Source: Spirochaeta sp. UBA5339
Lineage (GTDB): Bacteria > Spirochaetota > Spirochaetia > DSM-2461
Assembly (NCBI GenBank): GCA_002408085.1
Contig: DHQL01000024.1
Span: 193,813-257,812 of the forward strand
Reading direction: 5' to 3'
Length of the DNA: 64,000 nt
Shown: positions 1 to 8,404 of the stretch, piece by piece
Numbering within the stretch: the stretch's first letter is position 1
Layout: every line of letters starts with the position of its first letter
Notes under the pieces: model-generated
Databases searched by the model: none
Told to the model about the DNA's origin: nothing
The model's input: only the letters and a program-made list of their open reading frames with translations
Program-made: the position numbers and the translations under genes

Positions 1-644
1 ACAACGGCGTCACAGTGGGGAGCCAGGACTCTGACCTGTTCCGCCTTCTGAATGCCGAAGCCTGCCATAACCTTTGTCTTAAGGGGTTTCAGTCTGTCCA
101 GAAGTCCCAGATTGGACTCGTCCAGGGTGGTCAGGCTTCCGGTTATGCCGCTTCTGAGGGCCGTATAGATCCACTCGGGCTCAAGGCCGATTATCTCATC
201 AAGACGCTCAGCAGGAATGGTCGGGGTGATTACGGGCAGGACAGGAACATCAAGCTCCTTTCCCAGGGCGTAGAGGCCCTCGTCCCGGCCGTAGACCAGG
301 TCGGGGATAATCAGCCCCGAAGCACCCGCATCTTTAGCCTGCTGGACCATGGATTTCATTCCCCGGGCGAAGAGGATATTGCCGTAGCTCATCAGAAAGA
401 CGGGGATATTCAGCTCCCCGTGGATCTTCTCCATCAGTTCCAGAGATTTGTCCACGGTGCAGCCCCTCTCCAGGGAGAGGCGGCAGGCATTTTCTATAAC
501 AGGACCGTCCGCCGAAGGATCCGAGAAGGGGATCTGCATCTCAAGATAGGAGGCTCCTCCCTCGGCAAGGCCCCTGGCGGTCTCCAGGGAACTCTCCATA
601 TCGGGGTAACCGGCGATAAAGTGGGATACTATTTCAGTCGACAT
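1..644 (-). CDS. trpA: Tryptophan synthase alpha subunit, 3' part cut by window edge
   Basis: TrpA splits indole-3-glycerol phosphate into indole and glyceraldehyde 3-phosphate in the alpha2beta2 synthase complex. The first 214 codons are visible and the C-terminus lies outside the window. The active-site segment LEIQIPFSDPSADGP carries the expected catalytic Glu (residue 35) and Asp (residue 46). The N-terminus is about 14 residues shorter than the E. coli protein. The ATG at 644-642 overlaps the end of trpB by 11 bases, which suggests translational coupling. It is the last visible gene of the trp operon. The assignment is based on sequence motifs and operon position. Confidence 0.95.
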   Translation of the reverse strand, partial: MSTEIVSHFIAGYPDMESSLETARGLAEGGASYLEMQIPFSDPSADGPVIENACRLSLERGCTVDKSLELMEKIHGELNIPVFLMSYGNILFARGMKSMVQQAKDAGASGLIIPDLVYGRDEGLYALGKELDVPVLPVITPTIPAERLDEIIGLEPEWIYTALRSGITGSLTTLDESNLGLLDRLKPLKTKVMAGFGIQKAEQVRVLAPHCDAV

Positions 645-1854
645 ACTTCCTCCTGCTCTCCTTCTCCAGGAAATCTCTCCAGTTCTCTCCATCCAGGGCT
701 GCGGCAGAGATAAAGATATCCTTGTCCCCCCGTCCGGACATATTGATAATCAGGTTCTGATCAGGGCTCATGGTCTTTGCAATTCTTATGGCAGCGGCTC
801 CGGCGTGGGCGGACTCCATGGCGAAGATCACTCCCTCGGTGCGGGCAAAGAACTTCAGTGCCTCCAGGGCTTCTCTGTCGCTGGCCTCGGTAAACTCGAT
901 GCGTCCCTCCTTTCCAAGGGCCGCCAGCTGTGGGCCTATGCCCGGGTAGTCCAGGCCTGCTGAGATGGAGTGGGTATCCAGTACCTGTCCATCACTGTCG
1001 TGGAGAAAGAGGCTCTTATAGCCCTGAATTATGCCGGGGCGTCCGGTATCTGCCATGCGGACGGCGTTGTTTCCGGGGCCCTTGCCACGGCCGCCGGCCT
1101 CCACGCCGTACATCTTTATGGATTTCTGGTCCAGGAAGGGGGCCAGAAAGCCGATGGCGTTGGAACCGCCGCCGACGCAGGCTACCATGGCATCTATCTG
1201 AAAGTCCGCCTGGTCCTTTATCTCCCGTCCGATAACCGACTGGAACTCACGGACCATATCGGGATAGGGGGAGGGACCCAGTGCGGAGCCCAGAAGGTAG
1301 TGGGTGTCGGCGCTGTTGGCAGTCCAGTCCCGAAAGGCTTCATTTACCGCATCCTTCAGGGTCCTGGAGCCCGAGGTTACAGAGCGCACCTCGGCGCCGT
1401 ACATCTCCATCCAGTAGACATTGGGGTGCTGACGGCGGATATCCTCCTCTCCCATATAGATCACACAGGGAAGGTTCAGACGGGCGCAGGCCGCTGCGGT
1501 GGCCACACCGTGCTGACCGGCGCCGGTTTCGGCGATAATCCGTTTCTTGCCCATCCTCTTCGCCAGCAGGGCCTGGCCCGCGGCGTTGTTGATCTTGTGG
1601 GCTCCGGTGTTGGCAAGACCCTCCAGTTTGATATAGATCTGTGCCCCGCCGATCTCCCTTGAAGCATTCTTTGCTGGCAGAAGAGGGGTGGGGCGGCCTA
1701 TAAAGTCCCTGCAGAACTCTTCAAACTCACCGATAAACTCCGGATCACCCAGAGCCTCCTGAAAGGCCAGTTCCAGCTCCTTAAGGGGGGGCTGGAGAAT
1801 CTCGGGCACATAGCGGCCGCCGAAGGGGCCGAAGTAGTCGTTATACACTGACAT
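634..1854 (-). CDS. trpB: Tryptophan synthase beta subunit
   Basis: This PLP enzyme condenses indole with serine to form tryptophan, with TrpA as partner. The protein has 406 residues. PLP-binding Lys87 lies in TGAHKINN and the phosphate-binding GGGSNA loop is present, typical of the TrpB1 type. An ATG at 1854 is preferred over the in-frame TTG at 1863, because AAGGAG sits about 10 bases upstream of the ATG and would be too close to the TTG. It overlaps trpCF by 14 bases and trpA by 11, so the distal operon is tightly coupled. Confidence 0.96.
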   Translation of the reverse strand: MSVYNDYFGPFGGRYVPEILQPPLKELELAFQEALGDPEFIGEFEEFCRDFIGRPTPLLPAKNASREIGGAQIYIKLEGLANTGAHKINNAAGQALLAKRMGKKRIIAETGAGQHGVATAAACARLNLPCVIYMGEEDIRRQHPNVYWMEMYGAEVRSVTSGSRTLKDAVNEAFRDWTANSADTHYLLGSALGPSPYPDMVREFQSVIGREIKDQADFQIDAMVACVGGGSNAIGFLAPFLDQKSIKMYGVEAGGRGKGPGNNAVRMADTGRPGIIQGYKSLFLHDSDGQVLDTHSISAGLDYPGIGPQLAALGKEGRIEFTEASDREALEALKFFARTEGVIFAMESAHAGAAAIRIAKTMSPDQNLIINMSGRGDKDIFISAAALDGENWRDFLEKESRRKYVD

Positions 1855-3277
1855 AGGACTCAATCTCCTTGAAAAACGCTTCCATTTTTGCGGGATCTTT
1901 CTTCCCGGGGGAGGCTTCCAGCCCGCTGGACAGGTCCACCAGCTGGGGCTTGAACTCTCTCAGTACGCTCCCTATATTGTCGGGGTTCAGGCCCCCCGCG
2001 AGCCAGAGTTCTCCCTTCTCGGCAGCCCTGTTCACCAGTTCGGGGCTGATCCTCTTTCCTGTGCCTCCGGCCTGTCCTTCGGCAAAGGCATCGATCAGGC
2101 AGGGCCGGGGATAGTAGCTGTCCATGGCGTCCAGATCCTCCAAAGAGCGGATTCTCAGGGCCTTGTAGCCGGGATACTTACCTACAGTATAGTCCGATTC
2201 TCTGCCGTGAAACTGTATCAGATCCAGATGACCTTCGGCCAGAAGGGAGGCAATATCACCGGGGAGGGGCTCATCCTCACCCAGCACAACAACTCCCACC
2301 TTAAGGGCCGATGTATGGGGCAGGGTTCTGATAAACTCCGGGGCCGTCTGACGGGGGGATGGGGCCAGGATAAAACCGCAGAGGTCCGCTCCAAGATGAA
2401 CCGCCTGGTCAAAGTCCTCTTTGTTGGTCAGGCCGCAGATCTTTACAAGGGGCCTTCCCTCATCCCAGCGCTCGCAGAGCCTTGCCCAGGGGCTGATCTC
2501 CCGGCGGATTTCAGGTTCGCTGTACTCTTTCATAAGACCGGTGAGCTCTCCGATCAGTTCGGGGTTGCGGACAACACCTTCTCCAACAAGGAGGCCGGCA
2601 AAACCCGCATCCAGGGCAAAGGCGCCGTCATCACTCTTCAGGATTCCCGACTCATAGACAACTTTGCACTCCCATGTGATCAGTCCTCTGATCTTCAGGG
2701 GCTGCAGGGGATAGATTTTGAAGTTCCTCAGATTCCGGCAGTTGATTCCGGTCAGGGAGGGCTTAAGATTTAAGGCCTTGTCCACATCCTCTGCAGAGTG
2801 GAGTTCCACCAGGGCGGACATTCCAAGCTCCTCGCAGCGTCTGTGCATGGCTTCAAGGAGGGGCTGTTCCAGAAGGGATGCTATCAGCAGGCAGGCATCA
2901 GCACCGGCACGGTAGGATATATCAATGTCCTCCACAGAGAGGAGAAAGTCCTTGCGCAGCACCGAAAGCTCGGGGTGGGCTGTTTTCACATCCATCAGGT
3001 CCTGCAGGGAGCCGGAAAAGTAGTCGGGCTCTGTCAGAACGCTTATCCGCGCCGCTCCACGGCTCTTGTAGAGGGCCGCCTGGTCTGCTGCGCTGGGGAT
3101 CTCCCGGATGTCTCCCTTGGAGGGGCTCCGGCGCTTTACCTCGCAGATCAGCATTCTCTCTGCTTCGAAGGGTTTCAGGGGGACTTTTCTTTCAGCAGGT
3201 ATATCGAAGCCCTCGCCGGGCCCAAGGAGATCGATCCTCTTCTGCCTCTTGTCGGCAATTTCACGTCGGATATCCAT
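1841..3277 (-). CDS. trpCF: Fused indole-3-glycerol-phosphate synthase / phosphoribosylanthranilate isomerase
   Basis: Two consecutive tryptophan steps sit in one 478-residue chain. Residues 1 to about 255 are the IGPS barrel (EVKRRSPSKGDIR near the N-terminus). About 265-478 is the PRAI barrel (VKICGLTN and, further on, LIDAFAEG). The domain order is that of the E. coli TrpC(F) protein. The open frame extends 49 codons further upstream, but that part overlaps trpGD out of frame and looks like shadow. The ATG at 3277, two bases after the trpGD stop and preceded by GGAGCAGG, is the sensible start. Confidence 0.94.
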   Translation of the reverse strand: MDIRREIADKRQKRIDLLGPGEGFDIPAERKVPLKPFEAERMLICEVKRRSPSKGDIREIPSAADQAALYKSRGAARISVLTEPDYFSGSLQDLMDVKTAHPELSVLRKDFLLSVEDIDISYRAGADACLLIASLLEQPLLEAMHRRCEELGMSALVELHSAEDVDKALNLKPSLTGINCRNLRNFKIYPLQPLKIRGLITWECKVVYESGILKSDDGAFALDAGFAGLLVGEGVVRNPELIGELTGLMKEYSEPEIRREISPWARLCERWDEGRPLVKICGLTNKEDFDQAVHLGADLCGFILAPSPRQTAPEFIRTLPHTSALKVGVVVLGEDEPLPGDIASLLAEGHLDLIQFHGRESDYTVGKYPGYKALRIRSLEDLDAMDSYYPRPCLIDAFAEGQAGGTGKRISPELVNRAAEKGELWLAGGLNPDNIGSVLREFKPQLVDLSSGLEASPGKKDPAKMEAFFKEIESYVSV

Positions 3278-3278
3278 T

Positions 3279-4889
3279 TCAGGCACCTGCTCCGGCTGCT
3301 TTCTGGTTGATACGGCGCAGTTTTTTAACAAGGTCCAGAACCTTTCCGCCCTCAAGGCTCTCTTTGGCCATTCTGTATCCCTCTTCGATGGAGCCGGCAG
3401 AGCCGTAAACATAGGCCGCCGCACCGGCGTTGAGGCAGCAGGCCTCTATGCAGGCCTTGTTTCCCTTCTCCTTCAGGATGGCCGCGGCCATTTTGGCATT
3501 CTCTTCACCGCTGCCGCCGTTCAGATCGTCCGTGGTAAACCCCTTGATTCCCACAGAGGCGGGATCAAAGACAGTGTCCGTCTCAATGCCGTCCTGATCG
3601 ATATGGAAGATCCTTGTGGGCGCCGCAGGGGAGATCTCGTCCAGACCGTCCCGGGAGTGCACTGTCATCACCCGTCTTATGCCCAGAAGCCGCGCAGCCC
3701 GGGCCATAACGGGGCAGAGTTCCTCATCATAGACACCGATCAGCTGACACTCTGCGTCGGCGGGGTTGGAGAGGGGTCCCAGCAGGTTCATTATGGTCTT
3801 TATGCCCATTTCCCGTCTCACCGGCGCCGCATGGCGCATGGCGCTGTGAAAGAGGGGAGCCGCAAGGTAGCAGAATCCCGTTTCAGCAACCATCCGTGCC
3901 GCCTCGTCGGGGCCGGAGTTTACGGGAATTCCCAGACTGGTGTAGAAGTCGGTGCTGCCGCTCTTGGAGCTGACTGCCCGGTTTCCGTGCTTTGTCACCT
4001 TGATTCCCATGGATGCGGCAATCAGGGCGGAGAAGGAGGAGATATTGAAGGTTCCACGGCCGTCGCCGCCGGTTCCGCAGGTGTCTATGGTCTTGCCCGG
4101 CACGCTGACGGGTACCTTTTTCCGGCGGAGAACCCTGGCGCACCCGGCAACCTCGTGGGCCTTGATTCCCTTGGCATTGAGGGCCGTCAAAATGGCGGCT
4201 ATAAAGGCTTCAGAGAGGCTTCCCTCGGTCAGCTCGTCCATAAAGTCCTCGGCTTCCTTCTCTTCCAGATCCTTGCCTTCCAGCAGTTTCTTCAGGAGGC
4301 CCTGCTTGTTAAGGGGCTCTCTCTTGTACTTCAGAAAGTTCTTCAGCAGTATCCGTCCGTCCTCGCTTCCGATGGACTCGGGGTGGAACTGGACACCCTC
4401 GATTACATGGGTCTTATGACGGATTCCCATAATTTCGCCGTCCTCCGACCGGGCGGAGATCTCAAGGCCCTCGGGAAGAGTTGCTTCCTCGGCGGCCAGT
4501 GAGTGGTAACGGGTAAACCTGGCAGGGGCGGGCATATTGCGGAAAATTCCCCGGCCGTCATGGCTCATGGATTCCACCTTGCCGTGAACAATCCTCTTTG
4601 CGGAAACGATATTTCCCCCAAGGGCCTGAACAATGGTCTGGTGTCCCAGGCAGATCCCCAGAATGGGAACCTTACCGGCAAAGTGCTTTACCACCTCCAG
4701 GGATATTCCCGCATCCTCGGGGCGTCCCGGTCCCGGTGACAGAATGATCTTCGCCGGTTTCATATTGGCCAGGTCCGACAGGCTTATCCTGTCGTTCCGG
4801 TAGACCTCAACCTCTTCATCGGTAATCTCCTTGAGATACTGATAGACGTTGAATGTAAAGGAATCATAGTTATCTATAAGGGCAATCAT
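3279..4889 (-). CDS. trpGD: Fused anthranilate synthase glutaminase / anthranilate phosphoribosyltransferase
   Basis: A 536-residue fusion. Residues 1 to about 190 are the class I glutamine amidotransferase that feeds ammonia to TrpE; the nucleophile Cys lies in LGICLGHQ and the catalytic His in VQFHPES. The remainder is anthranilate phosphoribosyltransferase, with the glycine-rich GTGGDGRGTFNIS loop and KHGNRAVSSKSGS. The arrangement matches the enterobacterial TrpD fusion. The start overlaps the trpE stop by 4 bases (ATGA), coupling the two anthranilate synthase components. Confidence 0.96.
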   Translation of the reverse strand: MIALIDNYDSFTFNVYQYLKEITDEEVEVYRNDRISLSDLANMKPAKIILSPGPGRPEDAGISLEVVKHFAGKVPILGICLGHQTIVQALGGNIVSAKRIVHGKVESMSHDGRGIFRNMPAPARFTRYHSLAAEEATLPEGLEISARSEDGEIMGIRHKTHVIEGVQFHPESIGSEDGRILLKNFLKYKREPLNKQGLLKKLLEGKDLEEKEAEDFMDELTEGSLSEAFIAAILTALNAKGIKAHEVAGCARVLRRKKVPVSVPGKTIDTCGTGGDGRGTFNISSFSALIAASMGIKVTKHGNRAVSSKSGSTDFYTSLGIPVNSGPDEAARMVAETGFCYLAAPLFHSAMRHAAPVRREMGIKTIMNLLGPLSNPADAECQLIGVYDEELCPVMARAARLLGIRRVMTVHSRDGLDEISPAAPTRIFHIDQDGIETDTVFDPASVGIKGFTTDDLNGGSGEENAKMAAAILKEKGNKACIEACCLNAGAAAYVYGSAGSIEEGYRMAKESLEGGKVLDLVKKLRRINQKAAGAGA

Positions 4890-6286
4890 ACTTCCACTCC
4901 TGCAGCCAGGGCCATGGCCCTCATTTTTTCCTTGGTTTCTTCAAGCTCCCGTTCGGGCTCTGAATCGTAGACTATGCCCCCTCCCGCCTGGAGGTAGAGG
5001 AACTCGTCCTTCTTCAGGGCTGAACGTATGGTGATGCAGCTGTCCAGGCTTCCGTCTGCTCCAAAGTAGCCCACAAGGCCTGCGTAGAAGCCGCGGTTGA
5101 TCTTTTCCAGCTTTGAAATGGTCTTGATGGCCTGGATCTTGGGAGCTCCTGAAACGGTTCCCGCTGGAAAGGTCGCCCGGATCACCTCGCCGGCGCTGAC
5201 TCCCTCCCTGAGCTTTCCGGTGACTTCCGACACAATATGCATCACCTTGGAGTAACGCTCGATAATCATCATCTCTGTGACCTCAATGGTTCCGGCATTG
5301 CAGACCCGTCCAAGATCGTTCCGGGCCAGGTCCACCAGCATCAGATGCTCGGCTCTCTCCTTCTCATCCCCTAAAAGCTCCTTCTCAAGGGCACGGTCTT
5401 CCTTCTCGTTCTTTCCTCTGCGTCTTGTTCCGGCAATGGGGCGGATAATCGCCTCGCCGTGTCCGACCTTTACATGGACCTCGGGAGAGGCGCCCAGAAG
5501 CTGGTAGCCTCCGAAATCAAGGTAGAACTGGTAGGGGGAGGGGTTGCTTGAACGGAGATTGCGGTAGGCATCCATGGCGCTCTGCTGTGTATGCACCGTG
5601 AGCCGTCTGGAGGGAACAGCCTGCAGCAGATTCCCCTTGATTATCTCGTCCCTGAGGGTGGCAACCATCTCCATATACTCCTTTTCGCTTTCAGGGTCCG
5701 GGAGGAGGGTGCCCTTCGCGTTCTGGTTCTGCTCCGCCAGATAGTTGAAGTTATAGTCGAAGATCTTTGCCTTTACCGCCTCTACCGCCGCTTTAAGGTC
5801 CACCTCAAAGTCGGGGTAGTTCAGACCGATCAGGGTGATCTCATCTGTATAGTGATCAAATACCAGAATTACATGGCCGAAGATAAACTCTCCCAAAGGC
5901 AGGTCCAGGGAGTCATCCCTGTCCACAAAGGGGATATCGTCGCAGTACTGGGCAAACTCGAAGGAGAGGAAACCGATTCCTCCGGCGGGAACGGGAAACT
6001 CCTCCTCAACCTCACTGTGGTAGGAGGCCAGCTTCTGGAGCACATGGAGGATGTCCTCGCCGCTGTGGCTGATCCGGTCACGTCCCTTTGCGGAGACCCG
6101 GTAGACAACATCCTTCTCCTGAATGATTCTGAACGCTTCATCCACAAGAAGCATGGAGTAGCGGGAGTGCCCCCCTGAAAGAGAGGAGGATTCCAGAAGG
6201 CACCGGGCATCCAGTTTGATGGCCAGAGCACAGGGAGTGAACTTGTCCCCGGGAACCTTTATTCTGTAATAGTTCATACTCTTCAT
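4886..6286 (-). CDS. trpE: Anthranilate synthase component I
   Basis: TrpE converts chorismate plus ammonia or glutamine to anthranilate, the first committed step. The protein has 466 residues. The N-terminal LLESS-type element (CLLESSSLSGG), part of the tryptophan feedback site in the family, is present. The C-terminal chorismate-binding core shows PIAGTRRRG, DLARNDLGRV and FPAGTVSGAPK. The open frame runs 19 codons further upstream, but ATG 6286 has AAGGA at a good spacing, so it is chosen. First gene of the operon. Confidence 0.95.
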   Translation of the reverse strand: MKSMNYYRIKVPGDKFTPCALAIKLDARCLLESSSLSGGHSRYSMLLVDEAFRIIQEKDVVYRVSAKGRDRISHSGEDILHVLQKLASYHSEVEEEFPVPAGGIGFLSFEFAQYCDDIPFVDRDDSLDLPLGEFIFGHVILVFDHYTDEITLIGLNYPDFEVDLKAAVEAVKAKIFDYNFNYLAEQNQNAKGTLLPDPESEKEYMEMVATLRDEIIKGNLLQAVPSRRLTVHTQQSAMDAYRNLRSSNPSPYQFYLDFGGYQLLGASPEVHVKVGHGEAIIRPIAGTRRRGKNEKEDRALEKELLGDEKERAEHLMLVDLARNDLGRVCNAGTIEVTEMMIIERYSKVMHIVSEVTGKLREGVSAGEVIRATFPAGTVSGAPKIQAIKTISKLEKINRGFYAGLVGYFGADGSLDSCITIRSALKKDEFLYLQAGGGIVYDSEPERELEETKEKMRAMALAAGVEV

Positions 6287-6305
6287 TACATATCCTTTTC
6301 TGTGT

Positions 6306-6341
6306 GTTTCTTTGTGTAGAAACGTTCTTATCTGTAGAAAC
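6306..6341 (-). promoter_or_regulatory. Repeated GTTTCTAC elements between trp promoter and trpE (possible operator)
   Basis: On the minus strand, GTTTCTAC occurs twice, at 6341-6334 and 6323-6316, exactly 18 bases apart. The upstream copy touches the -10 box. The downstream copy also forms an inverted repeat GTTTCT-N6-AGAAAC (6306-6323). The position just downstream of the -10 box would suit a repressor. The regulator is unknown. Confidence 0.4.
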
Positions 6342-6368
6342 AATAAAGGAGTGTTCAGTTTCTGTCAA
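6340..6368 (-). promoter_or_regulatory. Probable sigma-70 promoter of the trp operon
   Basis: On the minus strand, TTGACA (6368-6363) is followed after 17 bases by TATTGT (6345-6340), leaving a roughly 45-base leader before trpE. No leader peptide with Trp codons and no terminator hairpin is visible between promoter and trpE, so classical trp attenuation is not supported. Confidence 0.7.
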
Positions 6369-6459
6369 GTAAAGGGGTGAATATTTTTAAGGGAGGGTTC
6401 TCGTACAGGGGGATTATGCTGTAATTCTGAGGACAGACATACATCAGGAAGGTTCATCA

Positions 6460-6852
6460 ATGATCAGGTTCAGCTTAAAGGACTTCATAATCAGCATACT
6501 GCTTCTGGGACTGCTGGTTTATATCGCACTGTTTGTGAGGGATCGGTTTATCAGGCCTTTTCTGGGAGATGTGCTGGTTGTGATATGGCTCTATTACACC
6601 CTGAAAGCTTTTCTGAATATATCCTGCGGTCGCCTTGCTTTCGGTGTTCTTGTATTCTCATATCTTATTGAGTTTGCCCAGTACTTCAGGGTCATTTCAT
6701 GGCTGGGGCTGGAAGACGTTGCAATCGTGAGGATTGTCTTTGGAGCTACCTTCGACTTTATGGATCTGCTGGCCTATACACTTGGATGGCTTGTTATTCT
6801 GGGAATCGACAGGATCTCTACTCCTCGCTGTTCCGGAAATCCTGAATCCTGA
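6460..6852 (+). CDS. DUF2809-like small integral membrane protein
   Basis: A 130-residue protein with about four hydrophobic segments (residues 8-27, 33-50, 58-77, 95-117). The conserved-looking parts RPFLGDVLVVIWLYY and FDFMDLLAYTLGW resemble DUF2809 proteins of unknown function. The start is supported by AGGAAGG eight bases upstream. It is divergent from the trp operon and stands alone. No function can be assigned. Confidence 0.7.
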   Translation: MIRFSLKDFIISILLLGLLVYIALFVRDRFIRPFLGDVLVVIWLYYTLKAFLNISCGRLAFGVLVFSYLIEFAQYFRVISWLGLEDVAIVRIVFGATFDFMDLLAYTLGWLVILGIDRISTPRCSGNPES

Positions 6853-7046
6853 ACTGCTGTGCCCCGGTTTTTGGAGACTTCGGGGCTCTCCCCGCCTGGC
6901 AGCGGGGCCGGGCTCTTAGGGGGGTGTCCGTCTCAGCTCCGCTTGAGACCCCTTCGTGCCCCTGCGATCCCTGAGCCGGTCCCCAAACAGGCAGTCGAAT
7001 CGTCTGGAAGGCACAATGCTTCGATAAATCGGGAGTCATATCAAGA
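6853..7046. other. GC-rich intergenic stretch left of the Rhs island
   Basis: Nothing convincingly coding is seen. The stretch is GC-rich, including a CCCCGC-CTGGCA-GCGGGG hairpin near 6890-6912, in sharp contrast to the AT-rich genes that start at 7088. It may mark the boundary of the inserted island. Confidence 0.4.
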
Positions 7047-7082
7047 CAGATGAACTTGTCAGCTGGCGCTGCAAGTTATCTG
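7047..7082. repeat. Imperfect palindrome 1, directly 3' of a putative immunity gene
   Basis: Arms CAGAT (7047-7051) and AACTTG (7053-7058) pair with CAAGTT (7072-7077) and ATCTG (7078-7082). An inner AGC/GCT pair surrounds a TGGC loop. One unpaired G at 7052 and small internal loops give a bulged hairpin. It lies 5 bases beyond the stop of the gene at 7088 and has no T-tract. Its architecture recalls integron attC sites, but the RYYYAAC/GTTRRRY consensus is not matched. Confidence 0.5.
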
Positions 7083-7087
7083 CGGTG

Positions 7088-7486
7088 TTATTCAATTAAT
7101 CGAATCTCATCAATAATGTAATTATTATCAATGTAGCTCCATGTAACTAAGATCTTGTAAATTTTATTTTCTTCAATAATTATTTGATAGCGATATTGTC
7201 CTTCCGTGACCCCACTAGGTAAGTTTTTATTCAATCTCCCTTTCCTGTAAAATCGACTCTTTTCAAATTCAATACTCATAAAATTTTCTGGTAAATAATC
7301 TGAGCCTAATTCTTTTACAAGATCAATAATTATATTTGCTTCTAGATTTATAAATTCCATATCAACACCTATAAAATGACTATGTAAGAAAAACACAATT
7401 ATGCTTATTGATGACATCAAAACTATAAAATAAAAATACTTTATAGAACTAAAACTACTTTTACTGCTTAACTTCATCACGACCAT
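7088..7486 (-). CDS. Putative immunity protein for Rhs tip B, membrane-anchored
   Basis: A 132-residue AT-rich gene, no family recognised. An N-terminal hydrophobic segment (about residues 20-37, FIVLMSSISIIVFFLHS) is followed by a soluble domain with acidic and aromatic residues, as expected for a protein anchored in the inner membrane and facing the periplasm. The start overlaps the end of the Rhs tip by 26 bases (ATG 7486), or 17 if the second ATG at 7477 is used. Small genes directly after Rhs tips usually encode the cognate immunity protein; that role here is inferred from position only. Confidence 0.55.
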   Translation of the reverse strand: MVVMKLSSKSSFSSIKYFYFIVLMSSISIIVFFLHSHFIGVDMEFINLEANIIIDLVKELGSDYLPENFMSIEFEKSRFYRKGRLNKNLPSGVTEGQYRYQIIIEENKIYKILVTWSYIDNNYIIDEIRLIE

Positions 7487-8144
7487 CCATTGAAATAGAA
7501 AATGGCATTATTAGTGCCCCGAAACAAATTTCAGAAGAAGGAGTTGAATCAGGATCAAATTCACCATTATTAAGAGTTATCGATCCATTAAAACCAGATA
7601 TTGCATCACTTCCTGAAACTTCTGTAGTTGCATCATAACTTATACCATCAGAATTACTTTCTAGAGATAGAGTAGAATTAAGAGTAGACGTAAAGCTCCC
7701 ACTAGCTGCTTCTGTTACAGCCTCAACTTTTAGGCTTAGACCGGCTCCATAATCTACTTTTTTTGAAGTAGGATCAAAAGAGCCAATAAAACCCTTTCCT
7801 ATTCCAATATTCCATTTGAAGTTCTTTATACCATCATTCTTACCAAACTCTACCATTGCTGCAGGTCCTAAAGTAGCTCCAAGTGGTGTAAATGCTCCAC
7901 CAAATTTAACTGTCCACAATCCCGTGGGGTCAATAAACTTAAGGGGATTATTCGACACATAAATATACCAGTTCTGCCCATCCCGAATGGGATCTTCAGT
8001 AATAAACCTGCCAGTATCAGCATCATACCACCTGGCATTAAAGTAATAACAACCCTCTTCCCCTAAGTCCTTATTCTGCCCATAACTGCAGGGCGGTCTG
8101 ACACAAGGAAATTCCCTTCTCTTAAACTGCAGTAAATCTATCAT
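7461..8144 (-). CDS. Orphan Rhs C-terminal cassette B (core end plus unknown tip)
   Basis: A 227-residue fragment of an Rhs/YD-repeat protein. Residues about 30-75 are the conserved core end (YYFNARWYDADTGRFITEDP, then YVSNNPLKFIDPTGL). The remainder is a variable tip rich in Gly, Ser and Thr with alternating hydrophobic pattern (FGGAFTPLGATLGPAAMVEFG), which I do not recognise. The thousand-plus residues of YD repeats that should precede it are absent. It has an ATG at 8144, but the first 30 residues do not look like Rhs core. Best read as a stored (silent or displaced) tip that could be recombined onto a full Rhs gene elsewhere. Confidence 0.75.
   Translation of the reverse strand: MIDLLQFKRREFPCVRPPCSYGQNKDLGEEGCYYFNARWYDADTGRFITEDPIRDGQNWYIYVSNNPLKFIDPTGLWTVKFGGAFTPLGATLGPAAMVEFGKNDGIKNFKWNIGIGKGFIGSFDPTSKKVDYGAGLSLKVEAVTEAASGSFTSTLNSTLSLESNSDGISYDATTEVSGSDAISGFNGSITLNNGEFDPDSTPSSEICFGALIMPFSISMDGRDEVKQ
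7921..8047 (-). repeat. Rhs core-end direct repeat, copy 1
   Basis: About 127 bases encoding the Rhs core end are highly similar to 9693-9819 (constant offset of 1772), with differences mostly at silent positions. Such repeats between Rhs tips are substrates for homologous tip exchange. Confidence 0.85.
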
Positions 8145-8281
8145 TTACGATTCTGCCGGGCAAGCAAGTTTTTCTGTTTCTGATTCCGACTGTCTTTGAT
8201 AAGAGAATCCAGACTGTTCAGGTATGAATCTGAGAGCTCAGTAAAGAGCCTGCACTCCCTGGGGTGATGCTGCCGGAGGCT

Positions 8282-8341
8282 TCGTAACACATGGCTTAGC
8301 TGCAGGCCAACGGCCTGACAGTTACAGCCACATTGTTACGA
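8282..8341. repeat. Imperfect palindrome 2 (60 bp)
   Basis: Outer arms TCGTAACA (8282-8289) and TGTTACGA (8334-8341) are perfectly complementary. Inside, GGCT/AGCC, CTG/CAG and CAGGCC/GGCCTG pair around an AAC loop (8309-8311), with unpaired bases between blocks. The outer arms resemble those of palindrome 3 (TCATAACA/TGTTATGA). There is no T-tract. Segmented arms, size and bulges resemble an attC site in architecture only. Confidence 0.55.
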
Positions 8342-8404
8342 TCAAGGAATCTCATTCCTTCCGGTTCCAGGGAATCCAGAACCAGGGGAATGAATTATGT
8401 GGAG

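Noticed and set aside
15..713. Long plus-strand ORF at the left edge
   Set aside because: It is the antisense shadow of trpA and trpB, which have clear family motifs on the minus strand.
3108..4502. 464-codon plus-strand ORF
   Set aside because: Lies antisense to the well supported trpGD and trpCF genes; no domain recognised.
6853..7046. Possible small GC-rich gene left of the Rhs island (minus-strand frame of 73 codons)
   Set aside because: Composition is biased, with no homologous motif and no Shine-Dalgarno; treated as intergenic.
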